Shown piece by piece: positions 9,036 to 19,502 of a DNA stretch of 64,000 nt. The first letter of the stretch is position 1, and every line of letters begins with the position of its first letter. The translations under genes and the position numbers were made by a program. The DNA is taken from NCBI GenBank assembly GCA_021775855.1, contig JAJFGZ010000037.1, positions 1-64,000 on the forward strand, written 5' to 3'. The DNA is from Hyphomicrobiales bacterium. GTDB lineage: Bacteria; Pseudomonadota; Alphaproteobacteria; Rhizobiales; NORP267. The notes beneath the pieces were generated by a model. That model was not told the origin of the DNA. It ran no database searches and saw only the letters and a list, made by a program, of their open reading frames with translations.

Positions 9036-11408
9036 CTAGAATTGGGTACCGCCGCCAAACCTGAAGACCTGTTCGTCATCAAATGTGGAACTGGACAGCA
9101 CGTGGGCCAGATCCGCCCGCAGGGGTCCAAATGGCGAATTCCAGATAATCGATACCCCGACGGATGACCGGATCGAACTTGAATCCTGGACTACAAGTGT
9201 CTCGTTTGCGAGATCGATTGCGCCACTGCCATCGCGGTCAAATGTTGTACCGGTTACAAGATCGGTATCGTATACCGAACCTGCGTCAACAAACACAGCA
9301 CCCTTGAAGCCGAGACCTTCCGGCAGGAACGGAACCGGAAACTGAACTTCAGCAGTCGCTGCAAAATATATATTTCCGCCTAGAGCATCACCAGAGACCA
9401 TATCGCGCGGGCCCAAACCGGACCGGTCGAAACCACGGATTGTCTCGCCGCCCTTGAAGAAAGCATCGAGAAGCCGGACATTATCGCTTCCCAAACCGGT
9501 GATATGACCGCCCTGCAATTTTACGACGCCAATAATGCCAGGACGGAATTGATAATAAGCGCGGGCTTCTGCAGTGGTGCGGAGATAATTTACGTCACCG
9601 CCCAGCCCTGCAACATCCTGGGTGAAGGTAAAATACAGACCCGTGGTCGGGTTACGCGAACTGTCCAATGTATCGAACCGGATTGTATAGCCAATGGTCG
9701 AAGCGTTTGAATCGCCCTGAGCCTGGAACACGGCGATAGACGACGACGCCTGCACATCGGTAATTTTTTCCAGCGAGAATTGATACCTGGTTGTGATAGA
9801 CCAGTTTTCGGTAATCGGGAAACCAAAGCGCAGGCCCGCACCGTGGCGCTCAAGATTAAAGGACGATTCGTCCTCCAGATCGACCCGGCGGGAGAAGATA
9901 TCAATCCCGGCCGAGATACGGCGATCCATGAAATAAGGGTCGGTAAACGAGAAATCGACATCCTGTCGCTTCCCGGAAATGCTTGCAGCGAGCCTTACAA
10001 AGTTGCCGCGGCCAAGAAAATTACGCTCGGTAACGCTGATATCACCGAGGACGCCGTCCTGGGTTGAGAAACCGGCACCGACAGACAGACTCCCGGTCGA
10101 TTTATCGACAACATCAACGTTGACAATAACCCGGTCCGGGGCGCTGCCCGGGCTACGCGAAATTGTGACCCTTTCAAAATAATCCAGAGCATTCAAACGT
10201 CTTTCAGCGCGATCGATCAGAACCCGGTTATATGCGTCGCCTTCGTCTACATCGAATTCCCGGCGCACAACTCCGTCGTGGGTGCGTGTATTGCCGGTAA
10301 TGTCGATTCGTTCGATGTAAATTGCTGAGGCTTCATCGATTACGTATACGATTGAGATTAGTTTGGTTTCCGGGTCACGCCGTCCCTGCGGCCGAACCTG
10401 GGCGAATGCAAACCCGAGCTTGCTGACTTCCAGTGTCAGATCCTCGAGGGTTTTGTCGATATTCTCCAGGCTATAATTGTCACCGGGACGCGTAATTACA
10501 ACCGGCCTCAACTCATCTGGGTTGAGACCATTGATGTTTGATTCCACGACCACTTCGCCAAAGAAATAGAGCTCTCCTTCATCGACCGTGATGGTGATGA
10601 AAAACGAATTATTATCACGGTCCAGATCAGCTACCGCAGATACGACACGGAAATCGGCATAGCCCTGATTGAGGTAGAACCGGCGCAACAATTCCTGGTC
10701 GGCCGCCAGGCGATCCGGATCGTAAATATCGTCAGACCGCAAGAAGCTCAGCAGACCAGACTCAGAAGTCGTGATTTCTTCCTGAAGCTCGCTATCCGAG
10801 AAAGCGCGGTTGCCGACAAAATTTATCCGCGAAACCTTCGTTTTATCACCCTCTATGATCTCAAAAACCAGATCGACACGGTTTTGCGGAAGCTGAATGA
10901 TCTTCGGCTCAACACGCGCATCAAATCTGCCGGATCGGCGATAAATTGTTAAAATGCGTTGCACGTCTGCGGTCACCCTGGATCGGGTAAACACGATCCG
11001 TGGTCGCAACTGCACCTCGGCTTCCAATGTGTCGTTAGTGACCTTGCGGTTTCCTTCAAACGCTACCCGGTTAATGATCGGGTTTTCAACCAGTTCGACA
11101 AGAAGCGTCGACCCCTGGAGTGAAATCTTTACGTCTGAAAACAGACCTGTTGCAAAAAGTGCCTTGAACGAATCATCGGCGCGAACTGAGTCATAGCGAT
11201 CGCCGACACCGAGGCGCAAATAGCCAACAACGGTTTGGGTTTCGACGCGCCGATTGCCCTCCACGTCAATATTTTGAATGGTCCTGCTGGACTGAGCGTA
11301 AGCGTCTGACGAGACGGCGGAAACAGCGAGAATTGCTGCACCCGGAACCGCAACGAGAAAGGCTAGAACCGTCAGCAACTTTAGCAAAAACCGAGTGGAA
11401 TTACGCAT
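9036..11408 (-). CDS. bamA: BamA, outer-membrane protein assembly factor
   Basis: Central component of the BAM complex that folds beta-barrel proteins into the outer membrane. A signal peptide occupies about residues 1-38 with a likely cut after AYA. Five POTRA domains follow (about 40-430), beginning with IQNIDVEGNRRVETQTV, then the 16-stranded Omp85 barrel to the C-terminus. The barrel contains the family VRGF-like motif as IRGFDRSGLGPRD. The final residue is phenylalanine, the usual barrel signal. 790 residues. Downstream of rseP, about 160 bases apart. Confidence 0.97.
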   Translation of the reverse strand: MRNSTRFLLKLLTVLAFLVAVPGAAILAVSAVSSDAYAQSSRTIQNIDVEGNRRVETQTVVGYLRLGVGDRYDSVRADDSFKALFATGLFSDVKISLQGSTLLVELVENPIINRVAFEGNRKVTNDTLEAEVQLRPRIVFTRSRVTADVQRILTIYRRSGRFDARVEPKIIQLPQNRVDLVFEIIEGDKTKVSRINFVGNRAFSDSELQEEITTSESGLLSFLRSDDIYDPDRLAADQELLRRFYLNQGYADFRVVSAVADLDRDNNSFFITITVDEGELYFFGEVVVESNINGLNPDELRPVVITRPGDNYSLENIDKTLEDLTLEVSKLGFAFAQVRPQGRRDPETKLISIVYVIDEASAIYIERIDITGNTRTHDGVVRREFDVDEGDAYNRVLIDRAERRLNALDYFERVTISRSPGSAPDRVIVNVDVVDKSTGSLSVGAGFSTQDGVLGDISVTERNFLGRGNFVRLAASISGKRQDVDFSFTDPYFMDRRISAGIDIFSRRVDLEDESSFNLERHGAGLRFGFPITENWSITTRYQFSLEKITDVQASSSIAVFQAQGDSNASTIGYTIRFDTLDSSRNPTTGLYFTFTQDVAGLGGDVNYLRTTAEARAYYQFRPGIIGVVKLQGGHITGLGSDNVRLLDAFFKGGETIRGFDRSGLGPRDMVSGDALGGNIYFAATAEVQFPVPFLPEGLGFKGAVFVDAGSVYDTDLVTGTTFDRDGSGAIDLANETLVVQDSSSIRSSVGVSIIWNSPFGPLRADLAHVLSSSTFDDEQVFRFGGGTQF

Positions 11409-11566
11409 ACGGATTGAATTCCCCGAAATTCAAGCTGCCAGTACAGCCGCAAATTAAAACTACCCAGCGACTCACCAATTCGTGATCACCGGTCATTCTC
11501 AAACCACTTGTAACGGTTTTTTCACACAAAGAAAACATTTAACCCACGGAAACATCATACTTTTTG

Positions 11567-12721
11567 TTACAATCGTGACAAGTTTGCAACGTCATTCCAT
11601 GTTGCAAAAATCATCAGCATCAGCAAGAGCGCCATACCCATGCGAAAACCAAATTCTTTGGCCCTATCGCTGAGCGGTCGGCCCCTCAAAGCTTCGATTC
11701 CATAAAACAGAAGGTGGCCACCGTCCAGCATCGGAACCGGAAACAGGTTAATGAGGCCGATACTGACGGAAAGGACCGCGGCAAGCTGAATTAGCGCCGC
11801 AAATCCGAGGGTTGCAACCTGGCCTGAAACTTGGGCGATTCGTATCGGTCCACCAAGCTGGCTAGCATCCTCGCGCCCGGTAATGACGTCATACAGATAC
11901 CCCATGGTTCTGGCGATCACGAACCAGGTTTCCTGGGTTCCGCGCCAGACGGCTTCCGGCAGCGGGTACTTTATGAGATTGAAATCTTCGGCCCTGGCGC
12001 TACGCGTGATCCCGATCAAGCCAACGTTCTGGACATTGCCAAACCGGTCGGTAATTTCACGCCGCTTGGGGGTTGCCGAAATCTCTATTTCCTGGTCGCC
12101 CCGCTCCAACACAAATACCAATTCCTCGTCTGCACTGACACTAACGATTCGCTGCATATCAGCGAAAGATTCGATGTCTACGCCATCAATCTCCAAAACC
12201 AGATCACCAGGCTGGAAGCCCGCTTCTTCAGCTGCGCTGTCTTCCGCAACGCTATCAACCCGGGCGGTTGTGACTTGGCGTCCAACAAACGCGAACATCA
12301 CCGCGAAAATGACGATGGCGAGGATAAAATTCGCGATCGGGCCGGCAGCAACAACTGCGGCCCGGGCGCCGAGCGGTTTCAGGTGAAACGCGCCTTTTCG
12401 CTCCTCTTCGCTCAGCCCATCAATTTTTTCGAGATCTGGTGTACTGGCCGCACTTTCATCGTCGAGGAATTTTACATAGCCACCGAGCGGCAGCCAGGAA
12501 ATCCGCCACCGCGTACCGTGTTTGTCGTGCCAACCGATTATTTCTCTGCCGAAGCCAACCGAAAACGTGGTGACGGTTACGCCGTTCCAGCGTGCAACGA
12601 GGAAATGACCCAATTCGTGGAAAAACACAACGATCGTCAGCACGAACAAAAACGGCAGGATATAGCCGGTCAGAAACCCGGCAAAATCAGTCAAAGTTGA
12701 AACCAAATCCATCCAGTCCAC
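11567..12721 (-). CDS. rseP: RseP-type site-2 intramembrane metalloprotease
   Basis: Zinc metalloprotease of the inner membrane that makes the second cut in regulated intramembrane proteolysis, for example of anti-sigma factors. The zinc motif HELGH is in the first helix (about residues 40-44). A single PDZ domain (about 150-225) follows, then the second active-site motif with NLFPVPMLDGGH near residue 330. The annotated start is GTG; an ATG three codons in (12712) is an alternative. It lies between dxr and bamA, the usual place. Confidence 0.95.
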   Translation of the reverse strand: MDWMDLVSTLTDFAGFLTGYILPFLFVLTIVVFFHELGHFLVARWNGVTVTTFSVGFGREIIGWHDKHGTRWRISWLPLGGYVKFLDDESAASTPDLEKIDGLSEEERKGAFHLKPLGARAAVVAAGPIANFILAIVIFAVMFAFVGRQVTTARVDSVAEDSAAEEAGFQPGDLVLEIDGVDIESFADMQRIVSVSADEELVFVLERGDQEIEISATPKRREITDRFGNVQNVGLIGITRSARAEDFNLIKYPLPEAVWRGTQETWFVIARTMGYLYDVITGREDASQLGGPIRIAQVSGQVATLGFAALIQLAAVLSVSIGLINLFPVPMLDGGHLLFYGIEALRGRPLSDRAKEFGFRMGMALLLMLMIFATWNDVANLSRL

Positions 12722-12822
12722 CGTTCCAGAGGTGCCGATAAAAGCGACCTATCGCAACCTATTGAGAATTCGGGCATTAAGAAGGCAGATAGCGATATCC
12801 GCCGATCTTTCAAAAGGCTTTG

Positions 12823-14046
12823 TCAGAGGGTCCTGGCCCGAATCTCCTCGCCCGTTAAATGCCGTGTTTCGCGGTCAAGAACAAGAAGCGATTCAATTTC
12901 AGAACCAGTTTCTCCGGCACGCCCAAAATTCGCCCGGTCCAGACGGTCACCGACCAACGCCGCGATATCCAGAAATTCAATTTTATTATCCAGAAATGCC
13001 GACACGGCAATTTCGTTCGCGGCATTCAATATGGTCGCCGCCCGGTCACCTTCGCAAAGCGCATTCCGGGCCAGACTGATGGCCGGAAATTTTTCCAAAT
13101 CCGGGTTTTCAAATGTCAGGCTGGAAATCTCGGCCAAGTCCAGTTTGGCGACTGGGGCCGCCATCCTCTTGGGCCAGGCCAAGGATACAGCGATGGGGGT
13201 GCGCATGTCGGGCATTCCGAGCTGGGCAATCACCGACCCATCGGCATAGGTTGCCATGCCGTGGACAATCGATTCCGGGTGCACAAGGATGTCGATCCGT
13301 TCATTGTCGAGGCCGAACAGATGATGGGCTTCAATCAATTCCAGGCCCTTGTTCATCATTGTCGCGGAATCGATCGTGACCTTGGCCCCCATATTCCAGT
13401 TCGGATGTTTCAAGGCATCTTCGAGCCGGGCATTGGCAATTTTTTCCAGAGACCAGGTTCTAAACGGCCCGCCGGACGCTGTCAGGGTGATCGTCTCCAA
13501 TCCACCGCGGTCTGGATTGTCGAGCGATTGGAAAATCGCGCTATGCTCAGAATCAACCGGCAATATTGTCGTGCCGAATTTTGCCGCCCGCGCCATGAAT
13601 GCGGCTCCCGCGCAAACCAGGCATTCCTTGTTGGCGAGCGCCAGAATTGTCCCCTGTTCAAGGGCCGCTAATGTAGGCCGTAGTCCGGCAGCGCCAACAA
13701 TCGCCGCCATGATCCAGTCGGCTGACAAATTCGCGGCGGCGATCACGGCGTCCGGACCTGCAGCGGTTTCGATCCCTGAACCCGCCAAAAACTCTTTCAG
13801 TTTCGAATACGCGTCATCATCGGCAACCACCGCCAGCTTGGCGCCCAGAGCAATCGCCTGCTCTGCCAGGACTTTGGCGTTATTGTTCGCGACTAGCGCC
13901 TGCACCGCATACCGATCGCGATTGGCCAACAGCAAATCGACTGTATTCCGCCCCACTGACCCCGTTGATCCGAGGATGCTCACACTGCGGATATCCGAAG
14001 CACCGCGAGCAGTCGCGCCTGAATTCTGTGGAGCGGATGTCCGCAT
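12823..14046 (-). CDS. dxr: 1-deoxy-D-xylulose 5-phosphate reductoisomerase
   Basis: Converts DXP to MEP with NADPH, the committed step of the non-mevalonate isoprenoid pathway. The NADPH-binding loop GSTGSVGRNT is near the N-terminus. The metal and substrate block VDSEHSAIFQ and the mobile loop region around HPNWNMGAKVTIDSATMMNK are both present. I place the start at the ATG at 14046, which has AGAGGAAG 8 bases upstream; an in-frame ATG at 14070 overlaps the cdsA stop and would add 8 residues. The gene supplies isoprenoid precursor for neighbouring uppS. Confidence 0.96.
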   Translation of the reverse strand: MRTSAPQNSGATARGASDIRSVSILGSTGSVGRNTVDLLLANRDRYAVQALVANNNAKVLAEQAIALGAKLAVVADDDAYSKLKEFLAGSGIETAAGPDAVIAAANLSADWIMAAIVGAAGLRPTLAALEQGTILALANKECLVCAGAAFMARAAKFGTTILPVDSEHSAIFQSLDNPDRGGLETITLTASGGPFRTWSLEKIANARLEDALKHPNWNMGAKVTIDSATMMNKGLELIEAHHLFGLDNERIDILVHPESIVHGMATYADGSVIAQLGMPDMRTPIAVSLAWPKRMAAPVAKLDLAEISSLTFENPDLEKFPAISLARNALCEGDRAATILNAANEIAVSAFLDNKIEFLDIAALVGDRLDRANFGRAGETGSEIESLLVLDRETRHLTGEEIRARTL

Positions 14047-14060
14047 AGTCCGGTCTTCCT

Positions 14061-14873
14061 CTAACGCCATTCCAGAATACCCGCGGCGACGTTATCGAAA
14101 CCTGATCGGGAGATGCCCATCATAGCGGCAAACAGCACCGCCGCCACCATCCCGTCGACGCGGTCCATTATGCCGCCATGGCCGGGGATGAGGTTACCGG
14201 AATCTTTTACGCCGAAGCGGCGCTTGACGGAGGACTCAAACAAATCTCCGCCCTGGGAAACAAATGCCAGAATGGCTCCGAGTATCGCGAGCCATGCCAA
14301 ATTTGAAGGGCTGGATGTTAGCGCGAATATGGCGCCAAATATCGACGCGCCTGCCATGCCGCCGATAAGCCCGGCCCAGGTTTTATTCGGCGAAACGGCC
14401 GGCCAGAGTTTCGGTCCCCCGATTGCGCGCCCTGAAAGGTAAGCTGCTGAATCCGTTACCCAAACGGCTGCAAATATAAACACGATCGCCGCTAGAGCCG
14501 GTCCCACGCTGCTGCGTATCATGATTACCGCGACCAACGGTAAGCCGGTATAGACTAATCCGCCGGCAATCCAGCCGGCATTCGCCTTGCGGATCAGGCC
14601 GATCAGCCAAAGGACTGCTGATACAATCAGGACTGTTGAAAGCGCAATTCCACCCATGCCGAGATTTGTCAGAATGGCGGCGGCGACAATCGCCGCTGCT
14701 CCCAGTGGGAATAGAACAGGTGCAACGCCTGTCATTGTATTCCATTCGTGCAGGAGGATTAGTCCGACCACGAGAACAAGCGCGGTGAACCACCATGCGC
14801 CCAACCAGACAAGCAGTAATACGACTGGAATTAGAATCCCGGCAGACAGGATACGGAGGGTACGATTGTTCAG
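14061..14873 (-). CDS. cdsA: Phosphatidate cytidylyltransferase (5' end problematic)
   Basis: Integral membrane enzyme forming CDP-diacylglycerol from CTP and phosphatidic acid. The C-terminal signature with SVKRRFGVKDSGNLIPGHGG and DRVDG is intact. In this frame no ATG, GTG or TTG precedes Trp-Leu-Gly at 14804 (a TTG), yet the in-frame sequence back to a CTG at 14873 (LNNRTLRILSAGILIPVVLL) looks like the normal CdsA N-terminus. An ATG at 14917, just after the uppS stop, starts a good reading frame that runs out of phase at a run of five C (14881-14885, plus strand). One extra base there would join the two into a full-length protein. Possible sequencing error, real frameshift or rare CTG start. 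Confidence 0.88.
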   Translation of the reverse strand: MNNRTLRILSAGILIPVVLLLVWLGAWWFTALVLVVGLILLHEWNTMTGVAPVLFPLGAAAIVAAAILTNLGMGGIALSTVLIVSAVLWLIGLIRKANAGWIAGGLVYTGLPLVAVIMIRSSVGPALAAIVFIFAAVWVTDSAAYLSGRAIGGPKLWPAVSPNKTWAGLIGGMAGASIFGAIFALTSSPSNLAWLAILGAILAFVSQGGDLFESSVKRRFGVKDSGNLIPGHGGIMDRVDGMVAAVLFAAMMGISRSGFDNVAAGILEWR

Positions 14874-14920
14874 TGTCCGGCCCCCGGTAGCACATCAGAA
14901 TTCAGGACATTGGCCATTTT

Positions 14921-15724
14921 CTAGGTGCCGACCGATTGGACAATGCCGCCATACCTGCGATCGCGTTGGCCATATTCGGTGATTGCTTCGTCCAGCATCT
15001 GGCTATCGAAATCCGGCCAATAGCTTTCCGTGAATACAAATTCGGTATAGGCGCATTGCCATAGAAGGAAATTCGAAAGCCGTTTTTCACCGCTGGTTCG
15101 GATGAGCAGATCCGGATCCGGAATCCCCTCGGTATCGAGACGGTCCGATATCAGGCTTTCCGTAATCTCGCTTTCTGATACTTCGCCACGCGCCGCTGAT
15201 GCGACAAGACCCCGGACGACGCCGATGATCTCGCTCCTGGCTCCGTAGTTGAAGGCGACGACCAGTACCATGCCATCGTTGTCCTTCGTCAACTCTTCGG
15301 CTTCGGTGATCTGGCGGAGGATATCCTGTTCAAGATTTTCCCGGTTGCCGATCATCCTCACACGGACTCCGTTCCGGTGCAGTTTTTTGAGATCGCGGCG
15401 AATAAACGTGTTCAGCAATTTGAACAAGTCGTCGATCTCGGATTTAGGCCGCGACCAGTTTTCACTGGAAAAGGCAAATATTGTCAGGTAGCGGATTTTG
15501 CGCTCGTCTGCTCTTGTAATGCACCGGCGGAGCGCATCAAGACCGGCACGGTGACCACGCGTCCGGGACATCCCGCGTTCTTCTGCCCAGCGTCCATTGC
15601 CATCCATGATAATCGCAATATGTTCCGGCAGCCGCCCAACGTGTTCTATAGCAGCCGATTTGCTGCCGGCATCTTTTGCAAGATCCCCCGCGGCCCGCGC
15701 CGTAAGCGTTGCGTCCATCTGCAC
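14921..15724 (-). CDS. uppS: Undecaprenyl diphosphate synthase
   Basis: cis-Prenyltransferase that makes the C55 lipid carrier for peptidoglycan and surface polysaccharides. The signature IAIIMDGNGRWAEERG carries the catalytic aspartate, and GHRAGLDALRR and the C-terminal RTSGEKRLSNFLLWQ blocks bind substrate. 267 residues. The GTG start overlaps the frr stop; an ATG two codons in (15718) is equally possible. Cotranscribed with frr and cdsA. Confidence 0.96.
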   Translation of the reverse strand: MQMDATLTARAAGDLAKDAGSKSAAIEHVGRLPEHIAIIMDGNGRWAEERGMSRTRGHRAGLDALRRCITRADERKIRYLTIFAFSSENWSRPKSEIDDLFKLLNTFIRRDLKKLHRNGVRVRMIGNRENLEQDILRQITEAEELTKDNDGMVLVVAFNYGARSEIIGVVRGLVASAARGEVSESEITESLISDRLDTEGIPDPDLLIRTSGEKRLSNFLLWQCAYTEFVFTESYWPDFDSQMLDEAITEYGQRDRRYGGIVQSVGT

Positions 15725-16287
15725 TAAACCTGCATGACTTCTGTTTCTTTGGTCTCGAGCGCTTCGTCTATGCCCTTGATGACGGCGTCAGTCATATTTT
15801 GCACCTCGTCACCCCATAGACGCTGTTCGTCTTCGCTCATATGCCCATCGCGTTCAAATTTTTTGAGTTGATCCATGCCGTCCCGTCTAACATTGCGAAC
15901 TGCGACACGGGCCTGTTCTGCATATTTATGGGCAACTTTGACGATTTCCTGACGGCGTTCTTCGTTGAGTTCCGGGATCGGCAGGCGCATTAACTGGCCT
16001 TCGACGACCGGGTTGAGGCCGAGATCGGATTCGCGAATTGCTTTCTCGACGGCCTGAATCAAGGATCTATCCCAAACCTGGACCGAGATCATGCGCGGCT
16101 CGGGCACCGATATTGTCGATAACTGGCTTAATGGCATCGGTGCACCATAGGCCTCCACGGGCAGGTTTTCGACCAGACCGGATGATGCGCGGCCGGTCCG
16201 CAATCCGCCAAATTCGTTTTTCAAATTGTTCAGGGCGCCATCCATGCGACGCTGGATGTCGTCAGAGTCAAACTCTTCGTCAGCCAT
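15724..16287 (-). CDS. frr: Ribosome recycling factor
   Basis: Splits post-termination ribosomes together with EF-G. 187 residues, the normal length, with the conserved [27 protein letters not shown]-terminal helix region split around Arg-Thr-Gly-Arg and the C-terminal helix ending in [15 protein letters not shown] lies 9 bases upstream of the ATG. It sits in the standard pyrH-frr-uppS order. Confidence 0.97.
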   Translation of the reverse strand: MADEEFDSDDIQRRMDGALNNLKNEFGGLRTGRASSGLVENLPVEAYGAPMPLSQLSTISVPEPRMISVQVWDRSLIQAVEKAIRESDLGLNPVVEGQLMRLPIPELNEERRQEIVKVAHKYAEQARVAVRNVRRDGMDQLKKFERDGHMSEDEQRLWGDEVQNMTDAVIKGIDEALETKETEVMQV

Positions 16288-16354
16288 AATTTGTTACTCC
16301 TGCACCTCTCAAAGGATATCCCGCCAGGCGCATTGTGCCAAACGTTTGGGAAAA

Positions 16355-17074
16355 CTAATCCACAATCGCTGTAAAGCGTCCCTGCCCCTGAAGAACCTTC
16401 GCCAAGTTTCCCGGCTCGCCAATCGAACATACAATGATGGGCAGATTGTTCTCGCGCGCAAGCGCAATTGCGGCTGCATCCATGACGCGCAGATCCCTGG
16501 TGATTACTTCGCTATAGCTGAGACTGTCGTAGCGGGTAGCATCGGGATTTGTTTTCGGGTCGGCTGAATAGACCCCGTCGACCTGCGTCGCCTTCACCAG
16601 CGCATCACAATCCAATTCAACTGCGCGCAAGGCGGCGGCCGTATCAGTCGTGAAAAATGGATTTCCCGTACCTCCGGCGCAAATAACCGCGCGGCCCGCC
16701 GCCAGATGGGCCAATGCGGGCTTGCGGGCAAACGTCTCACAAACGCCGTTGATCGGGACAGCAGACATGGCGCGCGCCTCAAGACCCTTTCGGGTCAGCA
16801 AGTCTTCCATGGCAAGGGCATTCATGACGGTTGCCAGCATACCCATCTGGTCTGCCTGCGCCCGGGCCATGCCAGAAGCCGCACCGGAAACGCCCCGGAA
16901 AATGTTCCCGGCACCAATGACCAGCCCGATTGAGATGCCAGCATTGGCCAGATCGACAATATCGTCAGCGATCCGGTTGATTGTGTCCTGATGCAGCCCG
17001 AAATCCGCAGGCCCCATTAGAGCTTCGCCCGATAATTTCAGCAGTACGCGGTTGTATCGAAACTTCGCGTTCAA
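16355..17074 (-). CDS. pyrH: UMP kinase
   Basis: Hexameric amino-acid-kinase-fold enzyme that phosphorylates UMP to UDP; it is essential for pyrimidine nucleotide supply. The block [13 protein letters not shown], the GAGNIFRG glycine loop and the TDTAAALRA region are conserved. I choose a TTG start at 17074 because GGGAGA lies about 8 bases upstream and the 239-residue product matches the family. A further TTG at 17116 would add 14 residues with no visible ribosome site. Confidence 0.93.
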   Translation of the reverse strand: MNAKFRYNRVLLKLSGEALMGPADFGLHQDTINRIADDIVDLANAGISIGLVIGAGNIFRGVSGAASGMARAQADQMGMLATVMNALAMEDLLTRKGLEARAMSAVPINGVCETFARKPALAHLAAGRAVICAGGTGNPFFTTDTAAALRAVELDCDALVKATQVDGVYSADPKTNPDATRYDSLSYSEVITRDLRVMDAAAIALARENNLPIIVCSIGEPGNLAKVLQGQGRFTAIVD

Positions 17075-17113
17075 ATGTAATTCTCCCGGATGGCTGCAAT
17101 TGTCCGAAACACT

Positions 17114-17135
17114 CAACGGAATGAATAGTCCGTTG
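17114..17135. repeat. Inverted repeat upstream of pyrH
   Basis: Perfect 7-bp arms CAACGGA and TCCGTTG around 8 bases, in the tsf-pyrH spacer. On the coding (minus) strand no U-run follows. It may be a leader hairpin or an operator. Confidence 0.3.
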
Positions 17136-17256
17136 GGAAATCAAGACCTGGCATCGATTACCATCCATTAGGATGATTCTTGCCCCTCACGGCAAGATAA
17201 CAATCGCCAGAGACTGCGCCGATTGATGCCGCGAGAAACCTTATGACAGGATTTCC

Positions 17257-18186
17257 CTAGTTTCCCGACGCAGCGGCTGCAACCTCGGCAGCGAAGTCTT
17301 CTTCTTTTTTCTCAACGCCTTCACCGAGCGCGAAACGTTCAAACCCGGTGAGTTTGATCTGTGTGCCGAATTCCTTGGCTGCGGCCTCGATCGCCTGTTC
17401 CACCCGACTTTCGCCATCAATCACATATGTCTGGGACAGGAGAACTACATCCGCGTAATATTTTTGCATGCGGCCTTCGACCATCTTTTCGATGATCTCT
17501 TCAGGCTTTCCAGATTCCCGTGCCTGCTCCATCTGGACGCTGCGTTCGCGGGCAATGGTTTCAGGATCAAGCTCTTCGACGGACAAGGCGAGCGGACTGG
17601 TGGCCGCGATATGCATGGCAAGCTGCTTGCCAAGCGTCATCAACTGGTCTTTGTCGCCGCCTGATTCGAGCGCGACCAGCACGCCGATTTTGCCAAGACC
17701 GGGCACGACGGCATTGTGCACGTATGATGCAACAACACCATTCTCGACCATGAGACCCGCGGTCCGGCGCAGGTTCATATTCTCACCGATGGATGCCACC
17801 ATTTCCGCGATATGGGCGGTCACATCAACTGAACCTCCGGGGAATGTTGTTGCCGCCAACTTTTCCAGATTACCCTCGGTCGAGATTGCCTGATTGGCAA
17901 TTTCGCGCACCATTTCCTGAAACTGCTCGTTGCGCGCGACAAAATCTGTTTCGGAATTGACCTCGACAAGAGCTGCTTTATTGTCCTCGACGGCAACCCC
18001 GACCAGGCCCTCGGCGGCTACCCGGTCCGCTTTTTTTGCAGCCTTGGACAAACCCTTGGCACGAAGCCAGTCGGTGGCGGCTTCGATATCGCCGTTGGTT
18101 TCTGTCAGCGCGGCTTTGCAATCCATCATGCCAACGCCTGTTTTATCGCGCAGTTCCTTGACCAACGCACTGGTGATATTCGCCAC
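17257..18186 (-). CDS. tsf: Elongation factor Ts
   Basis: Nucleotide exchange factor for EF-Tu. The N-terminal UBA-like domain starts with [21 protein letters not shown], and the EF-Tu-contacting segment [13 protein letters not shown] is intact. 309 residues, normal. The start is GTG behind AGGAGAAAC. It is 70 bases downstream of rpsB, the standard pair, and is expected to be cotranscribed with it. Confidence 0.97.
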   Translation of the reverse strand: MANITSALVKELRDKTGVGMMDCKAALTETNGDIEAATDWLRAKGLSKAAKKADRVAAEGLVGVAVEDNKAALVEVNSETDFVARNEQFQEMVREIANQAISTEGNLEKLAATTFPGGSVDVTAHIAEMVASIGENMNLRRTAGLMVENGVVASYVHNAVVPGLGKIGVLVALESGGDKDQLMTLGKQLAMHIAATSPLALSVEELDPETIARERSVQMEQARESGKPEEIIEKMVEGRMQKYYADVVLLSQTYVIDGESRVEQAIEAAAKEFGTQIKLTGFERFALGEGVEKKEEDFAAEVAAAASGN

Positions 18187-18256
18187 GACAAGTTTCTCCT
18201 GTCACATAGTGTGAATAATTGAATTTCGACCCGAATACAGAAATCTGATGCGATAT

Positions 18257-19372
18257 TTAACCGATCAGGTCCTTTGCCTGTTTGAGCCAGTCATCGCGCT
18301 CAATCCGGCCCTTGAAATTCAACCCATCATCGACTTCCGTAATATCTTCGGGCGAGAAAGCAGCGATCTGCCAATAATGGTAGATCCCCATATCGTTGAG
18401 TTTCTGTTCGAGCACGGGGCCGACACCAGAAATCTTCTTCAGATCGTCCTGCTCGCCGCGGGGGCCTTCCAGTTTAACAAACTTGTCCTCGGTCAGCGTA
18501 ACTTCGGGCAGTGCGTCAGGGGAAGCTTCCGGTTCTGCTGCGGGCGCTGGAGCGGCATCAGGCTCGGGCACAGCTTCCGCAGCCGCTTCGGGCGCCGGTG
18601 GTTCTGCAACGGGCTCCGGTGCCGCTACGACAGCTTCGGCAACCGGCTCGACAGCTGCACCGGGGTCAATGCCCATATCGGATTGCGACTGTGACAATCC
18701 GTCGACCGCGGCGCGTGCCACGAGATCGCAATAAAAGCTGATCGCGCGTGCGGCGTCATCGTTGCCGGGGATGGGATAGGTGATGCCGGCGGGATCCGAA
18801 TTAGAATCGAGGATCGCCGCGACAGGGATATTCAGCCGGTTGGCTTCGGCAATCGCAATCGCTTCCTTGTTGGTATCGATCACGAAAAGCATGCTGGGCA
18901 GCCCGCCCATATCCTTGATCCCGCCAAGCGAGCGTTCCAGTTTGTCGCGCTCGCGGGTAAGCTGCAGCAATTCCTTTTTCACGAACCCGGAGGCATCGCC
19001 GTCCAGAATTTCGTCGACCTTGCGCAGGCGCTGGATCGATTTTGAAATGGTCTGCCAGTTGGTCAGGGTGCCGCCGAGCCAGCGCTCGTTGATGTAATAT
19101 TGAGCACATCGTTTTGCAGCTTCGGCGACCGGCTGGGATGCCTGGCGCTTGGTGCCGACAAAGAGAACACGACCGCCAGCGGTTACAGAATCGCTAACAG
19201 CTTTCAGCGCTTGGTGCAAAAGCGGCACCGTCTGAGCCAAATCGAGAATGTGGATATCGTTGCGATCGCCAAAGATGTACGACCCCATCTTCGGATTCCA
19301 GCGATGTTTTTGATGTCCGAAATGAACGCCCGCTTCCAGAAGCTGACGCATGTTGAATTCTGGCAGAGCCAT
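18257..19372 (-). CDS. rpsB: Ribosomal protein S2 with C-terminal helix-hairpin-helix extension
   Basis: Small-subunit ribosomal protein. The S2 core covers about residues 1-230 ([20 protein letters not shown] at the start, the family signature). An Ala/Pro/Glu-rich linker follows (about 235-300), then a compact domain (about 308-371) containing [12 protein letters not shown] and [10 protein letters not shown], a helix-hairpin-helix-like fold. The same domain ends NuoE in this window. Total 371 residues against about 245-260 for ordinary S2. Such tails are known in some alphaproteobacteria; their role is unclear. Confidence 0.96.
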   Translation of the reverse strand: MALPEFNMRQLLEAGVHFGHQKHRWNPKMGSYIFGDRNDIHILDLAQTVPLLHQALKAVSDSVTAGGRVLFVGTKRQASQPVAEAAKRCAQYYINERWLGGTLTNWQTISKSIQRLRKVDEILDGDASGFVKKELLQLTRERDKLERSLGGIKDMGGLPSMLFVIDTNKEAIAIAEANRLNIPVAAILDSNSDPAGITYPIPGNDDAARAISFYCDLVARAAVDGLSQSQSDMGIDPGAAVEPVAEAVVAAPEPVAEPPAPEAAAEAVPEPDAAPAPAAEPEASPDALPEVTLTEDKFVKLEGPRGEQDDLKKISGVGPVLEQKLNDMGIYHYWQIAAFSPEDITEVDDGLNFKGRIERDDWLKQAKDLIG

Positions 19373-19502
19373 TATCTATTTCCTTTTTCCGGTTTGACCT
19401 CCGCAGGATTGGTCCATGTCACAATCGTTGTGATGGACACCGGATGGCAATAACGGCGCAGTTCTGTCCGCTAAGCCTGTTCCTGCGTGTGGAATGGCGC
19501 GG

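Noticed and set aside
8840-9130. A 96-codon minus-strand frame in the bamA-fabZ gap as a remnant of lpxD
   Set aside because: Its translation has no hexapeptide repeat or other LpxD feature and overlaps the bamA end.
11831-12700. A 289-codon open frame opposite rseP
   Set aside because: Shadow of rseP; composition is scrambled and lacks any motif.
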